A DNA stretch of 64,000 bases from assembly GCA_029945375.1 (NCBI GenBank), contig CM057062.1:1426001-1490000 (forward strand), read 5' to 3'. Numbering within the stretch: the stretch's first letter is position 1; each line of letters begins with the position of its first letter. Below, one piece after another: positions 51,801 to 59,638 of this stretch. A model generated the notes under the pieces. That model saw only the letters and a program-made list of their open reading frames with translations, was not told the origin of the DNA and searched no databases. The stretch is from Agaricus subrufescens. Lineage: Eukaryota > Basidiomycota > Agaricomycetes > Agaricales > Agaricaceae. The position numbers and the translations under genes were made by a program.

Positions 51801-53689
51801 GAGAATAAAGAACGTTGAATATCTCAACAATTACTAGGCCGTTTCGGGTGATATGGGTATCAGTAGAAACGGTTTGATCAGGGCTTTCCAACGGTGCCCA
51901 ATTTGTAAGAATCGGATCAGCCGTTGGTAAGATATAACGTAATCTTCCAAATCTGTGACAGAAGTGAGATGCTGGAACAGGCCCGCCCTGGGGAATCTCG
52001 CAATGATTCATTCTGCAATGAGTGGTCCATTTGTAGTGAGTGGGTCGATGAATCATACGAGGATTCGGATGAAGAAGCAGAAGAGACTGAGGGAGGTGTT
52101 GATTTGCATTCCTGTACTCCGTCTGCTCAATCTGTTGAGCCACTCTCATCGCCCGCTTCCTCCGCCCTCCCTATTGCTTCTGTAGCCTCTAACCTCCCTG
52201 CTGCCTCTCCCGCCTCTGCCTTCCCTATCGCCTCCGCTCTCCCCGCTGCCTTTGTCGCTTCTGCCCTCCCTGTCGCCTCCGCCTTCCCTGCTCCCCGAGC
52301 CGCTTCCGCCCTCCCTACCGCCTCCATTCTCCCTACCGCCTCTATTCTCCCTGCCGCCTCTACTCTTCCTGTCGCCTCTGCTCTCCCTGCCGCCTCTGCT
52401 CTCCCTGCCGCCTCTGCTCTCCCTGCCACCCTCCCTGCCCACCCTATCAGCCCCTCTCTGCTACATACACCGTCGGGTAGCGGCCTAATGTCTGTTCCAA
52501 GCAGCGAACTAGAAAAGTCTCGGTTGCAGGTACTTGATGTCCTGACCAAGCACTATGGTTTTCTCCCCCCGCTAGGGTTATCCACCCAAGTTGGGGTTTT
52601 AGCACACTTGGCTGACATCAAGGCTGTACTCGCCGTCACCGGCACCAACACCATCAAAATAAATAGCGCCCTCTGGGCAACGGAAATGGGCCATGCTTGC
52701 ATTGACTTTGTGCTGTATCTCACTAGCAAGGAACAAGCTGAACCCCCGGTAGCTGTGTGGGACCTTTCGTCAGGGTGTTGTCAGCCTCTCAAGTTCTCTC
52801 ATCGATTGCGCAATATCAAACGGGTGCAGGCAGGCGCCCAGAGCCTTTACATGTTCGACTTCGGTGAATGGGCTACTGTCCCCTGGAGTGTTGCTGTTTA
52901 TACAGCTTCTGCGGCTCTTATGGTCTGTCGTCTACATCCTGACCTCAGAGACAAAGACATCGCCGTCGAATTGGCACAATCCGGGGTTCCTTTCCGCACC
53001 CTACAGAAACGGGTTGGTCTTAACGTTGTGAAAGATGAGCTGCCGTGTGCAATGATACCAATGGTTTTCTCAAACCATGTTTTTACTCTCAACGACTACA
53101 ACTTTTGGAAGCAAAGATGCCAGTCTATCTTGACTTCCCGGCGCGGCCGTGCGGCTGTACTACGTGGTGGTTATGTTTGGCGCTTGGCGCTGGATGAAGG
53201 CATTGGTATCAGCGAGGCATTGAAGGGGCCCTCGGGTCTACATTACAACAACGCTCTCAACTTCTGTGCATGGGATAAAGATGGTATAGAATACATCGAT
53301 GACAATCTGACAAATGATGAGCTGGACCTCATATGCGGCGTATACCAAAGCTTCACAGGTACGTTCTGTAGTGTGGAACAATGCAGCTTCCTTACTAACT
53401 GTTCACGGTAGGTATTGGTGGAAGCATCAAGAAACAGTCATGGTATCCTCTTTGCTCCACGTTCGAAGGCAACGGGGACGACCAGGGTCGCTGGAATTCT
53501 CGACTAGAAAGCAACTACCTCAGTCGTCAATCGTTCATCCTTGCCGGGACGGCCACAATCGATCCAAAGCTGTTATTATCAGCCACCCAGTGGCGCGACA
53601 AGACTCGAGGCTCTGGAGATGCCAGGAGATCCACCAGTTCTGTGCAAAAGTGGTCCACACAATTCCTTGATACGTACTGCAGGGCATAA
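42845..53689 (+). CDS. cargo gene 1, 967-codon gene interrupted by a retrotransposon
   Basis: Exon 1 is 42845-43739, an intron 43740-43799, exon 2 starts at 43800 and is broken at 44137 by the gypsy element; it resumes at 51966 and runs to 53358; intron 53359-53411; exon 3 is 53412-53689. The phase is the same on both sides (codon AGT of the duplicated GAAGT), so the uninterrupted gene would encode 967 residues. The N-terminal part is Trp-rich globular (WWSERVPWLGFMPRRPVCW), then an acidic Ser/Glu region, an Ala/Leu/Pro 5-residue repeat (52130-52440), and a C-terminal part with SWYPLCSTFEGNG and TQWRDKTRGS. From memory, similar Trp-rich ends occur in many unnamed mushroom proteins near transposons. 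Interrupted here, so at best a truncated product of about 420 residues is made. Function unknown. Confidence 0.75.
44138..44706 (-). repeat. 3' LTR of the gypsy element
   Basis: 569 bp, aligned without gaps to the 5' LTR at 51392-51960. It carries the heat-shock-like repeats at 44458-44490 and a TATATA box at about 44277-44284. Confidence 0.93.
44707..44720 (-). promoter_or_regulatory. polypurine tract of the gypsy element
   Basis: In the element's sense the bases just before the 3' LTR read AAAAGAGAGGGTAA, a polypurine tract, the usual primer for plus-strand synthesis. Confidence 0.8.
44760..48421 (-). CDS. pol: gypsy Pol polyprotein (protease, RT, RNase H, integrase, chromodomain)
   Basis: The frame is open from the end of gag (about 48421) to a stop at 44760; the first possible start usually called is a GTG at 48266, so the true N-terminus is probably made by a -1 frameshift out of gag, which ends at 48422 in the neighbouring frame. 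Counting from the GTG (1168 residues): protease active site DSGAT at about 8-12, reverse transcriptase with FTKIDL (D320) and YLDD at 383-386, RNase H with STDAS near 535, integrase zinc finger HHDLPSAGH...CDMC near 770-815, catalytic ISTDL, IISDRGVQYS and the Glu of TDGQTERVNQTLEQ, and a C-terminal chromodomain (WEVEKILQHR...VRWKGF...DDTWEP) near 1108-1160. Every catalytic residue I can check is present, so it looks active. Confidence 0.93.
48422..49879 (-). CDS. gag: gypsy Gag protein, 485 aa
   Basis: An intact frame with ATG at 49879. It has an N-terminal coiled-coil region (about residues 65-115), the conserved gypsy Gag core (PPTYAGSENKMQLDDWLNQM, LKSIYGQRDD, FVERYRTLA), and a zinc-knuckle-like CQIC...THNTSDC near residue 350-370, followed by a Ser/Thr/Pro-rich tail. 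It should form the virus-like particle that packages the element's RNA. Confidence 0.9.
   Translation of the reverse strand: MSDFIPNYIPYSSSVVMPEDNADAWANRVSHGVNFAVLNMADEPPRAALAHLLRNAHTVDTETMKEYIDEEVEGLSSHYNEALDRAYSRIAILEARLSSLLNLEARVNLLQNQIGQTPADANSGVAKTRVPEPPTYAGSENKMQLDDWLNQMALYCAASGIVTDHQKIICALTRLRAPASTYMKDYFVKVQMDQPLGNWENFVKELKSIYGQRDDKEGAKKELAALWGNKELAKKNFVKFVERYRTLARIVDYPDEVHIDKLKDVIPDELRKSLIMYEINNLAPKTWDEYLQLLLKAFKLLHPDKAQGVIFGDSGNASGSGNKDPYAMEIDQAKKKKTKEASSQEKVQKYCQICAGKGLKTKSKTHNTSDCYDKPGNESKRPQKSTPSSSKPTPSSSSGSSNGTYKPKNFKTRLVELLNSMDDDDPETPSEVVTVNSATIEELPDSTPVETKAVAQIGDVLKGSGKPTGSKKLKGRAQMDFPEGL
49990..50706 (-). CDS. extra ORF between 5' LTR and gag, 238 aa
   Basis: An intact frame with ATG at 50706 (MPKVKKSDVIHYHDEMTW), 110 bases upstream of gag in the element's sense. 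It is basic and Pro-rich at first (RPTKHYHPPPPVPLI), then charged and helical with likely coiled coils (RKDHEDEMNQ, LTKERKTLEERIA, LQVIERDIEKIG). It ends before gag starts and does not look like LTR or leader noise. Most gypsy elements lack such an ORF. No domain recognised. Confidence 0.75.
   Translation of the reverse strand: MPKVKKSDVIHYHDEMTWKPGRFEMTKDMKNRTKHIGRPTKHYHPPPPVPLIKRVLSPEEYAEIRKDHEDEMNQMSLLQRLTKERKTLEERIASSPPLLDRITPAVPKLPTLSPPIPPDLHIKKTKYLLRIQEFKQVIQPTLDCLEPVFKAFEQRVSELTLPQEKSAEEELNDPLWDWFNRLQVIERDIEKIGHKFKNGDWRKLKGACKRIKAVSFSNLATRLVEIRQELLSLNITLP
51379..51391 (-). promoter_or_regulatory. primer-binding site, self-priming type
   Basis: The bases right after the 5' LTR (element sense GTTTGTTAAGTCTG) do not start with TGG as tRNA-primed sites do. 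Instead TTGTTAAGTCTG is perfectly complementary to CAGACTTAACAA inside the LTR (51493-51504), about 30-40 bases after a TATATAAG. This is the arrangement of self-primed Tf1/sushi-group elements. Confidence 0.7.
51392..51960 (-). repeat. 5' LTR of the gypsy element
   Basis: 569 bp. In element sense it starts at 51960 with TGTCACA. It has heat-shock-like repeats at 51744-51712, a TATATAAG at about 51538-51531 and a predicted transcript start near 51505. Confidence 0.93.
51712..51744. promoter_or_regulatory. array of seven heat-shock-element half-sites in the LTR
   Basis: GAA and TTC alternate with exact 2-base spacers: GAA-CA-TTC-TA-GAA-GG-TTC-TA-GAA-TG-TTC-TA-GAA. This is a perfect run of the nGAAn heat-shock-factor unit, seven units long, about 180 bp upstream of the TATA box. 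The same array is at 44458-44490 in the other LTR. Confidence 0.7.
52130..52440 (+). repeat. 15-bp tandem repeat coding ASALP-type units
   Basis: Imperfect repeats of CTGCTCTCCCTGCCGCC-type sequence encode about 20 copies of a five-residue A-S-A-L-P unit inside cargo gene 1. The last four units are nearly identical, suggesting recent slippage. Long minus-strand open frames here are only shadows of the repeat. Confidence 0.8.
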
Positions 53690-54051
53690 ATCATTTTCGA
53701 TCTGTACCTTACGAACAACGCTTATTGCTGTAGAATAGAGTCTTAACTAATTTGTAGATTTTGCTTGTTTGTTTTCGCATTCTTGGACAACGGCGGACAT
53801 GTAGTGTACACCTGTAGCTTTCGTTCAACCCACTGTTAGAGCCTGCAATTTATGCGGGAGCATTGTTCGATGTTACTTTGGTAATTTTCCATCTCGATTT
53901 CACTTTCCTGCACTACTAATCCGACAGCTATAGTTCTTAATATTCATGGAAGAATTACAATATATTATCTTGTGGTATAACTCCTCCATTGGTACGTATC
54001 AAACTTGCACAACTCGCGTGCATCCTAGACCGCTTCTATTATGTCAAGTTC
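53690..54051. other. short spacer between convergent cargo genes 1 and 2
   Basis: About 360 AT-rich bases between two stop codons; it should hold the 3' UTRs of both genes. Nothing else seen. Confidence 0.5.
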
Positions 54052-55086
54052 CTACTCGTCTTGCTTGGACAACTCGATATTCAGCTTGATATTTCCCCAG
54101 CCATTGTCTGGAGCGCGAACATGTACACGCACAACCTTGCACCGCTAATAAAAAGTTAGTCAATGCACATCTCTGGAATTAAATATTTACTTTGCGTTGC
54201 CTCTCATCTAGGTCCTCAATCTCTACTTCAAGCACCTCCTCTCTGCCGCGTTTCTGGCTACTACCGGAGGTTTCCTTGCTGATTGCTGGGCTCTCAATGG
54301 TATCTTGCTGAATACCTGCAGCGTTTTCAATGGTATTTGGCATGGGCTCCTGTTGAGCATTACCAGACTCGCCCACATCCGATACGTGTTGTCTGTCAAT
54401 TTGTTCTTCGCCAGGCTGATTATCTACACTAGGCTCTGATTCGTTTTGCTCCGCTCCTGTATGCCCCTGTTGGGAATTATCAGTCTCTCCCGCATCCGAT
54501 ACGTGTTGTCCGTTAATGTGTCCTTCGCCGGGTTGATCCTCTACACTAGGCTCCGCTTCGTTTTGCTCCTCTCCTGTGTAATCGTATAAGTATCAGCTTA
54601 CTGAGTTGTAAGTGACTTACCATTTTGCGGGCCCTGCTGACCAAAAAGTAGTCCAGTAGTGGCCACGGGTGGCACGTCACCCTCCAAATCTGGCAAATCT
54701 GGCATCACAAATTCCGGCGTCACCAGGTACTTTCTGTATGGACACTGAATGTTTGGATTGGCTTTCAAGTATTCCTTCCACTCCAGCTGATTGCCAGGCA
54801 TCAGAACTGATTCCGAAAAAGAGCCTAGGGCAGATGAAGGAGAGCCTAGGGGAGACGAAGGAGAGCCCATAAGGGGAGACGAAGGAGAGCTCATAAGGGG
54901 AGACGAAGGAGAGCCCATGAGGGGAGACGAAGGAGAGCTCATAAGGGGAGACGAAGGAGAGCCCATGAGGGGAGACGAAGGAGAGCCCATGAGGGGAGAC
55001 GAAGGAGAGGAAATAGGTGAGTAATCCTCAGGCAATTGCGAAGACATTTTACTGAACCACTGCCCTCGTCTCTCATTTTTATCCAT
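54052..55086 (-). CDS. cargo gene 2, repeat-rich unknown protein, 313 aa
   Basis: Three minus-strand exons (55086-54621, 54573-54191, 54144-54052) join in frame to 313 residues, with introns of 47 and 46 nt and GT/AG ends. Exon 1 has eight copies of an 8-residue unit (SPSSPLMG, 24 bp) followed by a short globular stretch (WKEYLKANPNIQCPYRKYL). Exon 2 contains a duplicated unit of about 38 residues (EQNEAEPSVEDQPGE and EQNESEPSVDNQPGE). It is acidic with a bipartite-like KRGREE near the end, and finishes with RCKVVRVHVRAPDNGWGN. Convergent with cargo gene 1. Function unknown. Confidence 0.7.
54835..55015 (-). repeat. 24-bp tandem repeat coding SPSSPLM(G/S) units
   Basis: The unit GGGGAGACGAAGGAGAGCCC with ATGA or ATAA is repeated about eight times, with two shorter units at the 54835 end. 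It lies in exon 1 of cargo gene 2 and keeps the frame. Confidence 0.85.
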
Positions 55087-55568
55087 AGGGCCATATCATC
55101 TCGACCTAGAAAAGTATCTTGAGCCGGATGTGTTCTTTGGATATAGCCGGATCCCGACACCAGTGGCGCTCTACTGGAAGACGTAAAGCTGAGTCTTTTC
55201 CTTTCATTTCAACAGTAATTTACTACTTATAAAGAAAAGAACATTTTTACTGCAGTGCGCCATCGACCCTGGCGGCACTGCTAATAGTGGAGTTGAATAT
55301 ACCGGTATGGATGTCGCCCGACGAAACAATGTCGGGCAGACGTAAGCTGAGCATTTTTTTTCATTTCTAAAAATTTTTGCTCACAAAGCATCCTTGTTGA
55401 CTCACCGTTCTACCCGTCTGCCTATCTGTACTACGTTTTGCGCCTTTCCAATCGGCTACTAATGCAAGCGGTACTGCCTCAAGATATTGAATGTTCGTAT
55501 GGTCCGCCATGTATATAAGTTGCGCTTCTGACTGGCATTGCTACTCTACAGACCTCCCAATTCTCTAC
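55087..55568. promoter_or_regulatory. divergent promoter region of cargo genes 2 and 3
   Basis: About 480 bases between two divergent starts. It holds two copies of an ACGTAAGCTGAG(T/C) word (near 55181 and 55340), each followed by TTTTC.TTTCATTT, suggesting a small internal duplication. A TATATAAG lies at about 55512, some 55 bases before the start of cargo gene 3. Confidence 0.5.
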
Positions 55569-56898
55569 ATGGCTGTATCCTCGAAAACCCTCGCTAAATC
55601 ATCTAAATCCATGCCCTCCTCGGGAACTCCTACAGCGTCCAACGCTAGATCCGGTCAAGGTGCTCCTAGCGATCCTTGGCAACTGGTGGAGATGTTAAAA
55701 AACCAGATCTCCCAGTACCATGGTAAGGTCTTATTTTCTTTATCGCTCCTGCCTCACCGTTTTTTCAGCGGAATTGGATAAGTACATGAAATCTGCGGCC
55801 TTGCGACCGGAGGGTTCCCCACAACTTATAAGGCGACCGGCAAGGCTTACAAAATTGGTCGATGATATGCAATTAACTGATCAGAAGTCTCTTTATAACC
55901 AATGCCATGTAAGTGCAATTGGTATTTCTGTTTTTCTTTTTACTTATGAAAGTAGATCTTCGTGAAGGACAGGATGAAAAACTGTGGGATAAGGTTCTCA
56001 ATGCTTTACAAGGATATTGACCCCACACAATTGACCGATACGGTAAAACTGGTCCGTATTTATATCCCTCCTGCTCTTCAATTTCTCACGCTCATGTTTC
56101 AATCCTTTATCCATCTTTCAGGCAAAGACGGACCACCCCCGACTTCGAATGTATGAGTCGGACTGGGCCCTATATGAGATCATAAAGGGCACACTGAAGA
56201 ATTCACGAAGCAATGCGAGGAAATCAAGTAGATGGTCTCAAAATGGCGCCTCACCATCGGCTGGAGATAGCCATGTGGATGAGACAGGAGATGACTCTAA
56301 CGATGAAGGTGATGATGGGCCGGGATCTGTAAATGGTGTTGGGGATAGTGAAGTGAATCCTGATGGGGACCTCTATGACGACAAAAGCACCCCCGATGAC
56401 AATACCAGTGATCTCGATGATGACACTGGTGACGTTTGCAACGACAGTGGAGTTGTGCGCAACAGCAGTGCCAATGCTTTCACTGAACATGATCACTCTA
56501 CAAACAGGGATGTATTACTTGAAGATGATGGTAGTGAAGATGAGGTGATGGTGACTGAGGAGCGTACAGAGAGACCAGGGCCTGGTAGGCAGCCTGTTAC
56601 TGCCAAGGCAGTCATTCCAGTTCAATCGCAACTGGCTGCGAAGAAAAGGCTGCGTGAAGATGGTAATGGAGATAACAAGGGGAGTACAGGCAAAGCGCAG
56701 CAGGGACAGAAGGAGAGGGCAGGAAGGGGGAAGAAGAGTGGTAAAACTACAGCTGGAGTGCCAGTACAACCAGGCCAGAGACCCGCTTTGCAGCGATCTT
56801 GCAAAACTGTCAATGATACTGACCAGGATTCCCGACCAGAGAAGCGGCGACGACAGATAGGTGGTGGACGTCATAACAACCCACTAACAGCTCAATGA
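55569..56898 (+). CDS. cargo gene 3, unknown protein with acidic and basic C-terminal half, 385 aa
   Basis: Exons 55569-55722, 55769-55908, 55956-56042 and 56122-56898 join in frame to 385 residues; introns have GT/AG ends. The N-terminal half is globular and helical (PWQLVEMLKNQISQYH, RRPARLTKLVDDMQLTDQ, HPRLRMYESDWALYEIIKG). The C-terminal half is a long acidic stretch (Asp/Ser/Asn, about residues 165-260) followed by basic clusters (KKRLRE, RGKKSGK, EKRRRQ) that look like nuclear signals. A nuclear, DNA- or chromatin-associated accessory protein of the element is plausible but not shown. No known domain. Confidence 0.7.
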
Positions 56899-57463
56899 AA
56901 TACATCAGAGAGTTTGGAAGAAACTGCCTGGGGATGGTATAAGTGACGGTTGGGCAATAGGTAGTTTACTACTATTTTTTCCTTTACTTTGCTAGATCTT
57001 ACCGTAGATTCTATTCAAAATTTCCATTTCTTTCTTTGTTACTGTCTGTATAATTCCACGACTAGCTCCATTTCCTAATACCATTGACTGAGTGAAGTAC
57101 GTAGATGGTTTTGGTTTTTTTCCATACATTCATCTATATAAGTCCCTTGATACTACAGTTTTCAAATACATTTTGCATTGTTCAAAACCTAAATTTTTGT
57201 GGTTCTCAGAATTTTGCATACTACAAAAATCGGCGTGATTTTGATTTTGAGGGGTGGTAAAAAAGCAGAATATCGTAGTTCTGATGCATTTTATACTACA
57301 AAACTAAGCATTTAAACTTGCTCAACAAGCTGTTTTTATCACCCATATTTGTCAATCCTTTATAACTCTGTGGACGGTAATTATACGACAGATACACTTG
57401 TTCTATACTAACTTCTTGGCCAATTTCTCAGGTAGTATTTTACTAATCCTTTGGGTTCACAGA
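56899..57463. repeat. right terminal and subterminal region of the 21-kb element
   Basis: AT-rich DNA with short repeated words (CATACTACAAAAAT near 57218 and TTATACTACAAAACTA near 57291) and, near the end, GTAGTATTTTACTAAT (57433) and the tip GGGTTCACAGA. No gene seen. Confidence 0.6.
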
Positions 57464-57915
57464 GGATCAAACTCGAACAAGAAAAGTTTTGTCCTCTGTT
57501 CTGCTGCTACTGAATTTTACTCTATATGTCGCTGGCGCATTTGTCAAAGGTTAGTTTTCTCAACTCCATTCGTTGAGCACATCTTGTGTCTTACAACCGA
57601 TCAAACCCCCAGGCAGTCATTGCTATACACAATTCCATTTAAACCTCTTCTCGCAAAAGTTGACTCCTGGCTCATAAGCACTGCGGAGTGGTCCTCTGAA
57701 TTCGGGTTGTGGGTACCTGGATGAATAGCTGGGAAATAGGCATTTTGTGCATGTTTGTTGCGTCAAAACAGGCAAATTCCATATCTCCTACTTCCTAAAA
57801 GGTTCCCCCTCAAAAGCAGATTTGTTCTGTCTTTCTGCACTCTTCTTGTACCCCTCCCCTCTTACTCCCCTTTCTACATTCACATCCCCTTCTCTCGCTT
57901 CCTCGCGCCTTCATA
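57464..57915. repeat. cassette 6 resumes after the 21-kb element
   Basis: From GGATC at 57464 the sequence is a near-identical copy of 15364-15814. It includes the CCCTCCCCTC tract upstream of gene D. The element therefore lies only about 450 bp upstream of gene D and may have cut off distal promoter DNA. Confidence 0.75.
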
Positions 57916-58466
57916 ATGTTCAATGGTGATGCTGATGTTGGGGAGCCCTGCTGTCTCCCAGCTCTTGAGCTCCCAGTGCTCCTTCTGCCGACACTACTCA
58001 GTGGTGGCGCGATGGAACAAGTTATCATCGATGTGGACATCATCTTGGCTGACATGCCTCTCGTCCTCTTCCCCAACTTTGAAGTTCCACATGCACATGT
58101 AGTTGTGAGTTCCTTTCTACACTATTACTGTCTTCTATCCGCTCACTTACGACCTTTCTTTCAACCAGCTGCAAAACCTCTATCAAACTGTCAGGATTGT
58201 CGGTGGCCTGACTAGACGTTGGATTGCTACAGTGTTTACGACCACAGGAACTTTCATTCATAATACACTCAGACTTTTTAACGCCACTGCAAGAGTATGG
58301 ATTTTTTACTTTTGTGTTCAAGTGATCTTATATGTACTGAAATGGAAGCCTGCAGCACGTCGTTAGGCAGCTTGCTGAAGTTGCCAGGAGCATGGCCCTG
58401 GAGAATATACCCTTTACTCGTGTTACTCTGTACGGACACTGGGAACAATTCACTATATCTCATTAG
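57916..58466 (+). CDS. small unknown protein, cassette family member D, 141 aa
   Basis: Exons 57916-58104, 58169-58294 and 58356-58466 (63, 42 and 36 codons plus stop), phase 0, GT/AG introns. It is the closest relative of gene C with the same first two exon lengths; it begins FNGDADVGEP and has the VIIDVDIILADMPLVLFPNF stretch unchanged. Relative to C it reads through the TAG position (TAC here) and ends 11 residues later. It lies between the 21-kb element and the intact GPI13. Function unknown. Confidence 0.7.
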
Positions 58467-59638
58467 TGGGTTACGTTGCGGCATTTGTATATATCGAGTT
58501 TTGGGCCTTTCTTTTTGATTGATGCTATCCGCCTATGTTTTCTTTTAATTTTCCAGGTCCTTTATTCTGCCTCACAATAGAGAGTGTGTGTTTTGTGTTC
58601 AATCTTAGATCTGGAAGAAGTGTTGCCTTGCCACCGAAAATGAAACTGAGGTTTCAAAACTCCCCCCCAATCCTGCAAAACACGAGGCACGTGTGACCGA
58701 CATTGACTGACGCTTTCCATATTGGTGACAGTATGGCCACTCATGATGAGTGATCTCTGTTATTATCTCCCGCGGGAAAAGAAGTTCATTGGCTTCTAAG
58801 AAAGAACTCCGGATTAGTGTTTGACGTCACGCTCATTAAAGATTATTGGACGTTAAGTTGGATGGGAAGATGCACTCGGCTTTCCGTCTGGCCTGAACAT
58901 ATGCATAATACTGACCGTAGTGGGAATTGAGCAGCGCAATGGCAGGGATATCTTTGTAGTAAAGGATATGCCCGGATGCCGTCACTATGATTTCGAGGAC
59001 GCCACATAGACCGCGCGTCCATCACCTACATCCTCGTGCCAGATCTATCAGAAGCACCTCAGAGGATTTGTAACGTATCATATTAGGTAAGGCTTGAAGA
59101 TGTTGAGGCTGGGCGGGGGAGGACTGGAGTCTGAGAAGTGGAAAATGAAAAGATGGAAAAAGTTTGCTGAGGTAGCGAATCCTATGATTGGTGGTTATTC
59201 TCGTATCGGATATACTATGTAGTATGACAGCTGATATTTTTGAGTCTCCCCCCCCTTCCCTTGGTAACTTCCGCGGGGGTTTTTCTTTCTTTTTGTCCTG
59301 GGGAATAAACTGATATCGCCGCATCGCGGGTAATCCATGGCTATATTTAATGCATAGCTTGTGGTTTCACCTTAATTTGAAAAAGCACACTGAGTTCAAA
59401 ATTCATTAAAATTCACCGCAAATTCAAAATTTCTAGATCCTGTAGAGGGTAACCCGCTATTGCGTGTTCATCCCCATCAAAAATGGATATGCGCTATTGC
59501 GCTTTCTTAGCTCGGAATGTTCCGTAACAAGTGACAAGACATACAAAACAAAACAAACATGGTAATTGTCAGTGCGCCAGAAAAAAATAAATAACAGAAT
59601 TAATCATTAAATATATACGCAAAGCCATTTGAATTCTA
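58467..59638. repeat. spacer between gene D and GPI13
   Basis: The first 760 bases are the sister copy of 16331-17050. The rest (to 59638) is AT-rich and holds the 3' flank of GPI13. The TACAAAACAAAACAAACATGG word near 59540 also occurs near 32910. No gene seen. Confidence 0.55.

Larger units (their letters stand above)
44138..51960 (-). mobile_element. Ty3/gypsy chromodomain LTR retrotransposon, 7,823 bp, nested
   Basis: Two 569-bp LTRs (44138-44706 and 51392-51960) in direct orientation enclose an extra ORF, gag and pol on the minus strand. The termini TGTCACA...TGTGATA are near-perfect inverted repeats in the element's sense. GAAGT is duplicated at 44133-44137 and 51961-51965. Domain order protease, reverse transcriptase, RNase H, integrase, chromodomain puts it in the chromovirus branch of Ty3/gypsy. 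By eye the LTRs differ at about four positions (near 44148, 44200, 44217 and 44647), so insertion is recent. All three open frames are intact. Confidence 0.95.
36379..57463. mobile_element. 21,085-bp TIR transposon with Tnp2/Plavaka-like transposase and cargo genes
   Basis: Left end TCTATGAACCCA and right end (read inward) TCTGTGAACCCA form imperfect terminal inverted repeats, followed on both sides by GTAAAATACT-type subterminal words. GGATC flanks it on both sides (36374-36378 and 57464-57468). The sister cassette at 15340-15400 has one GGATC and no insertion, so both borders are set by an empty site. Inside are a minus-strand transposase, at least three cargo genes and a nested gypsy retrotransposon. 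Without the retrotransposon and its target duplication the element is about 13.26 kb. It is large for the Tnp2/Plavaka-type elements of mushrooms that I know of, which carry few genes. Confidence 0.85.

Noticed and set aside
52127..52549. Long minus-strand Gly/Arg and Ala/Glu-rich open frames
   Set aside because: They are antisense shadows of the ASALP-coding tandem repeat in cargo gene 1.
54791..55024. Plus-strand open frame with GDEGEP repeats
   Set aside because: Antisense shadow of the 24-bp repeat in cargo gene 2.
56251..56496. Ile/Val-rich minus-strand frame
   Set aside because: Antisense to the Asp-rich stretch of cargo gene 3.
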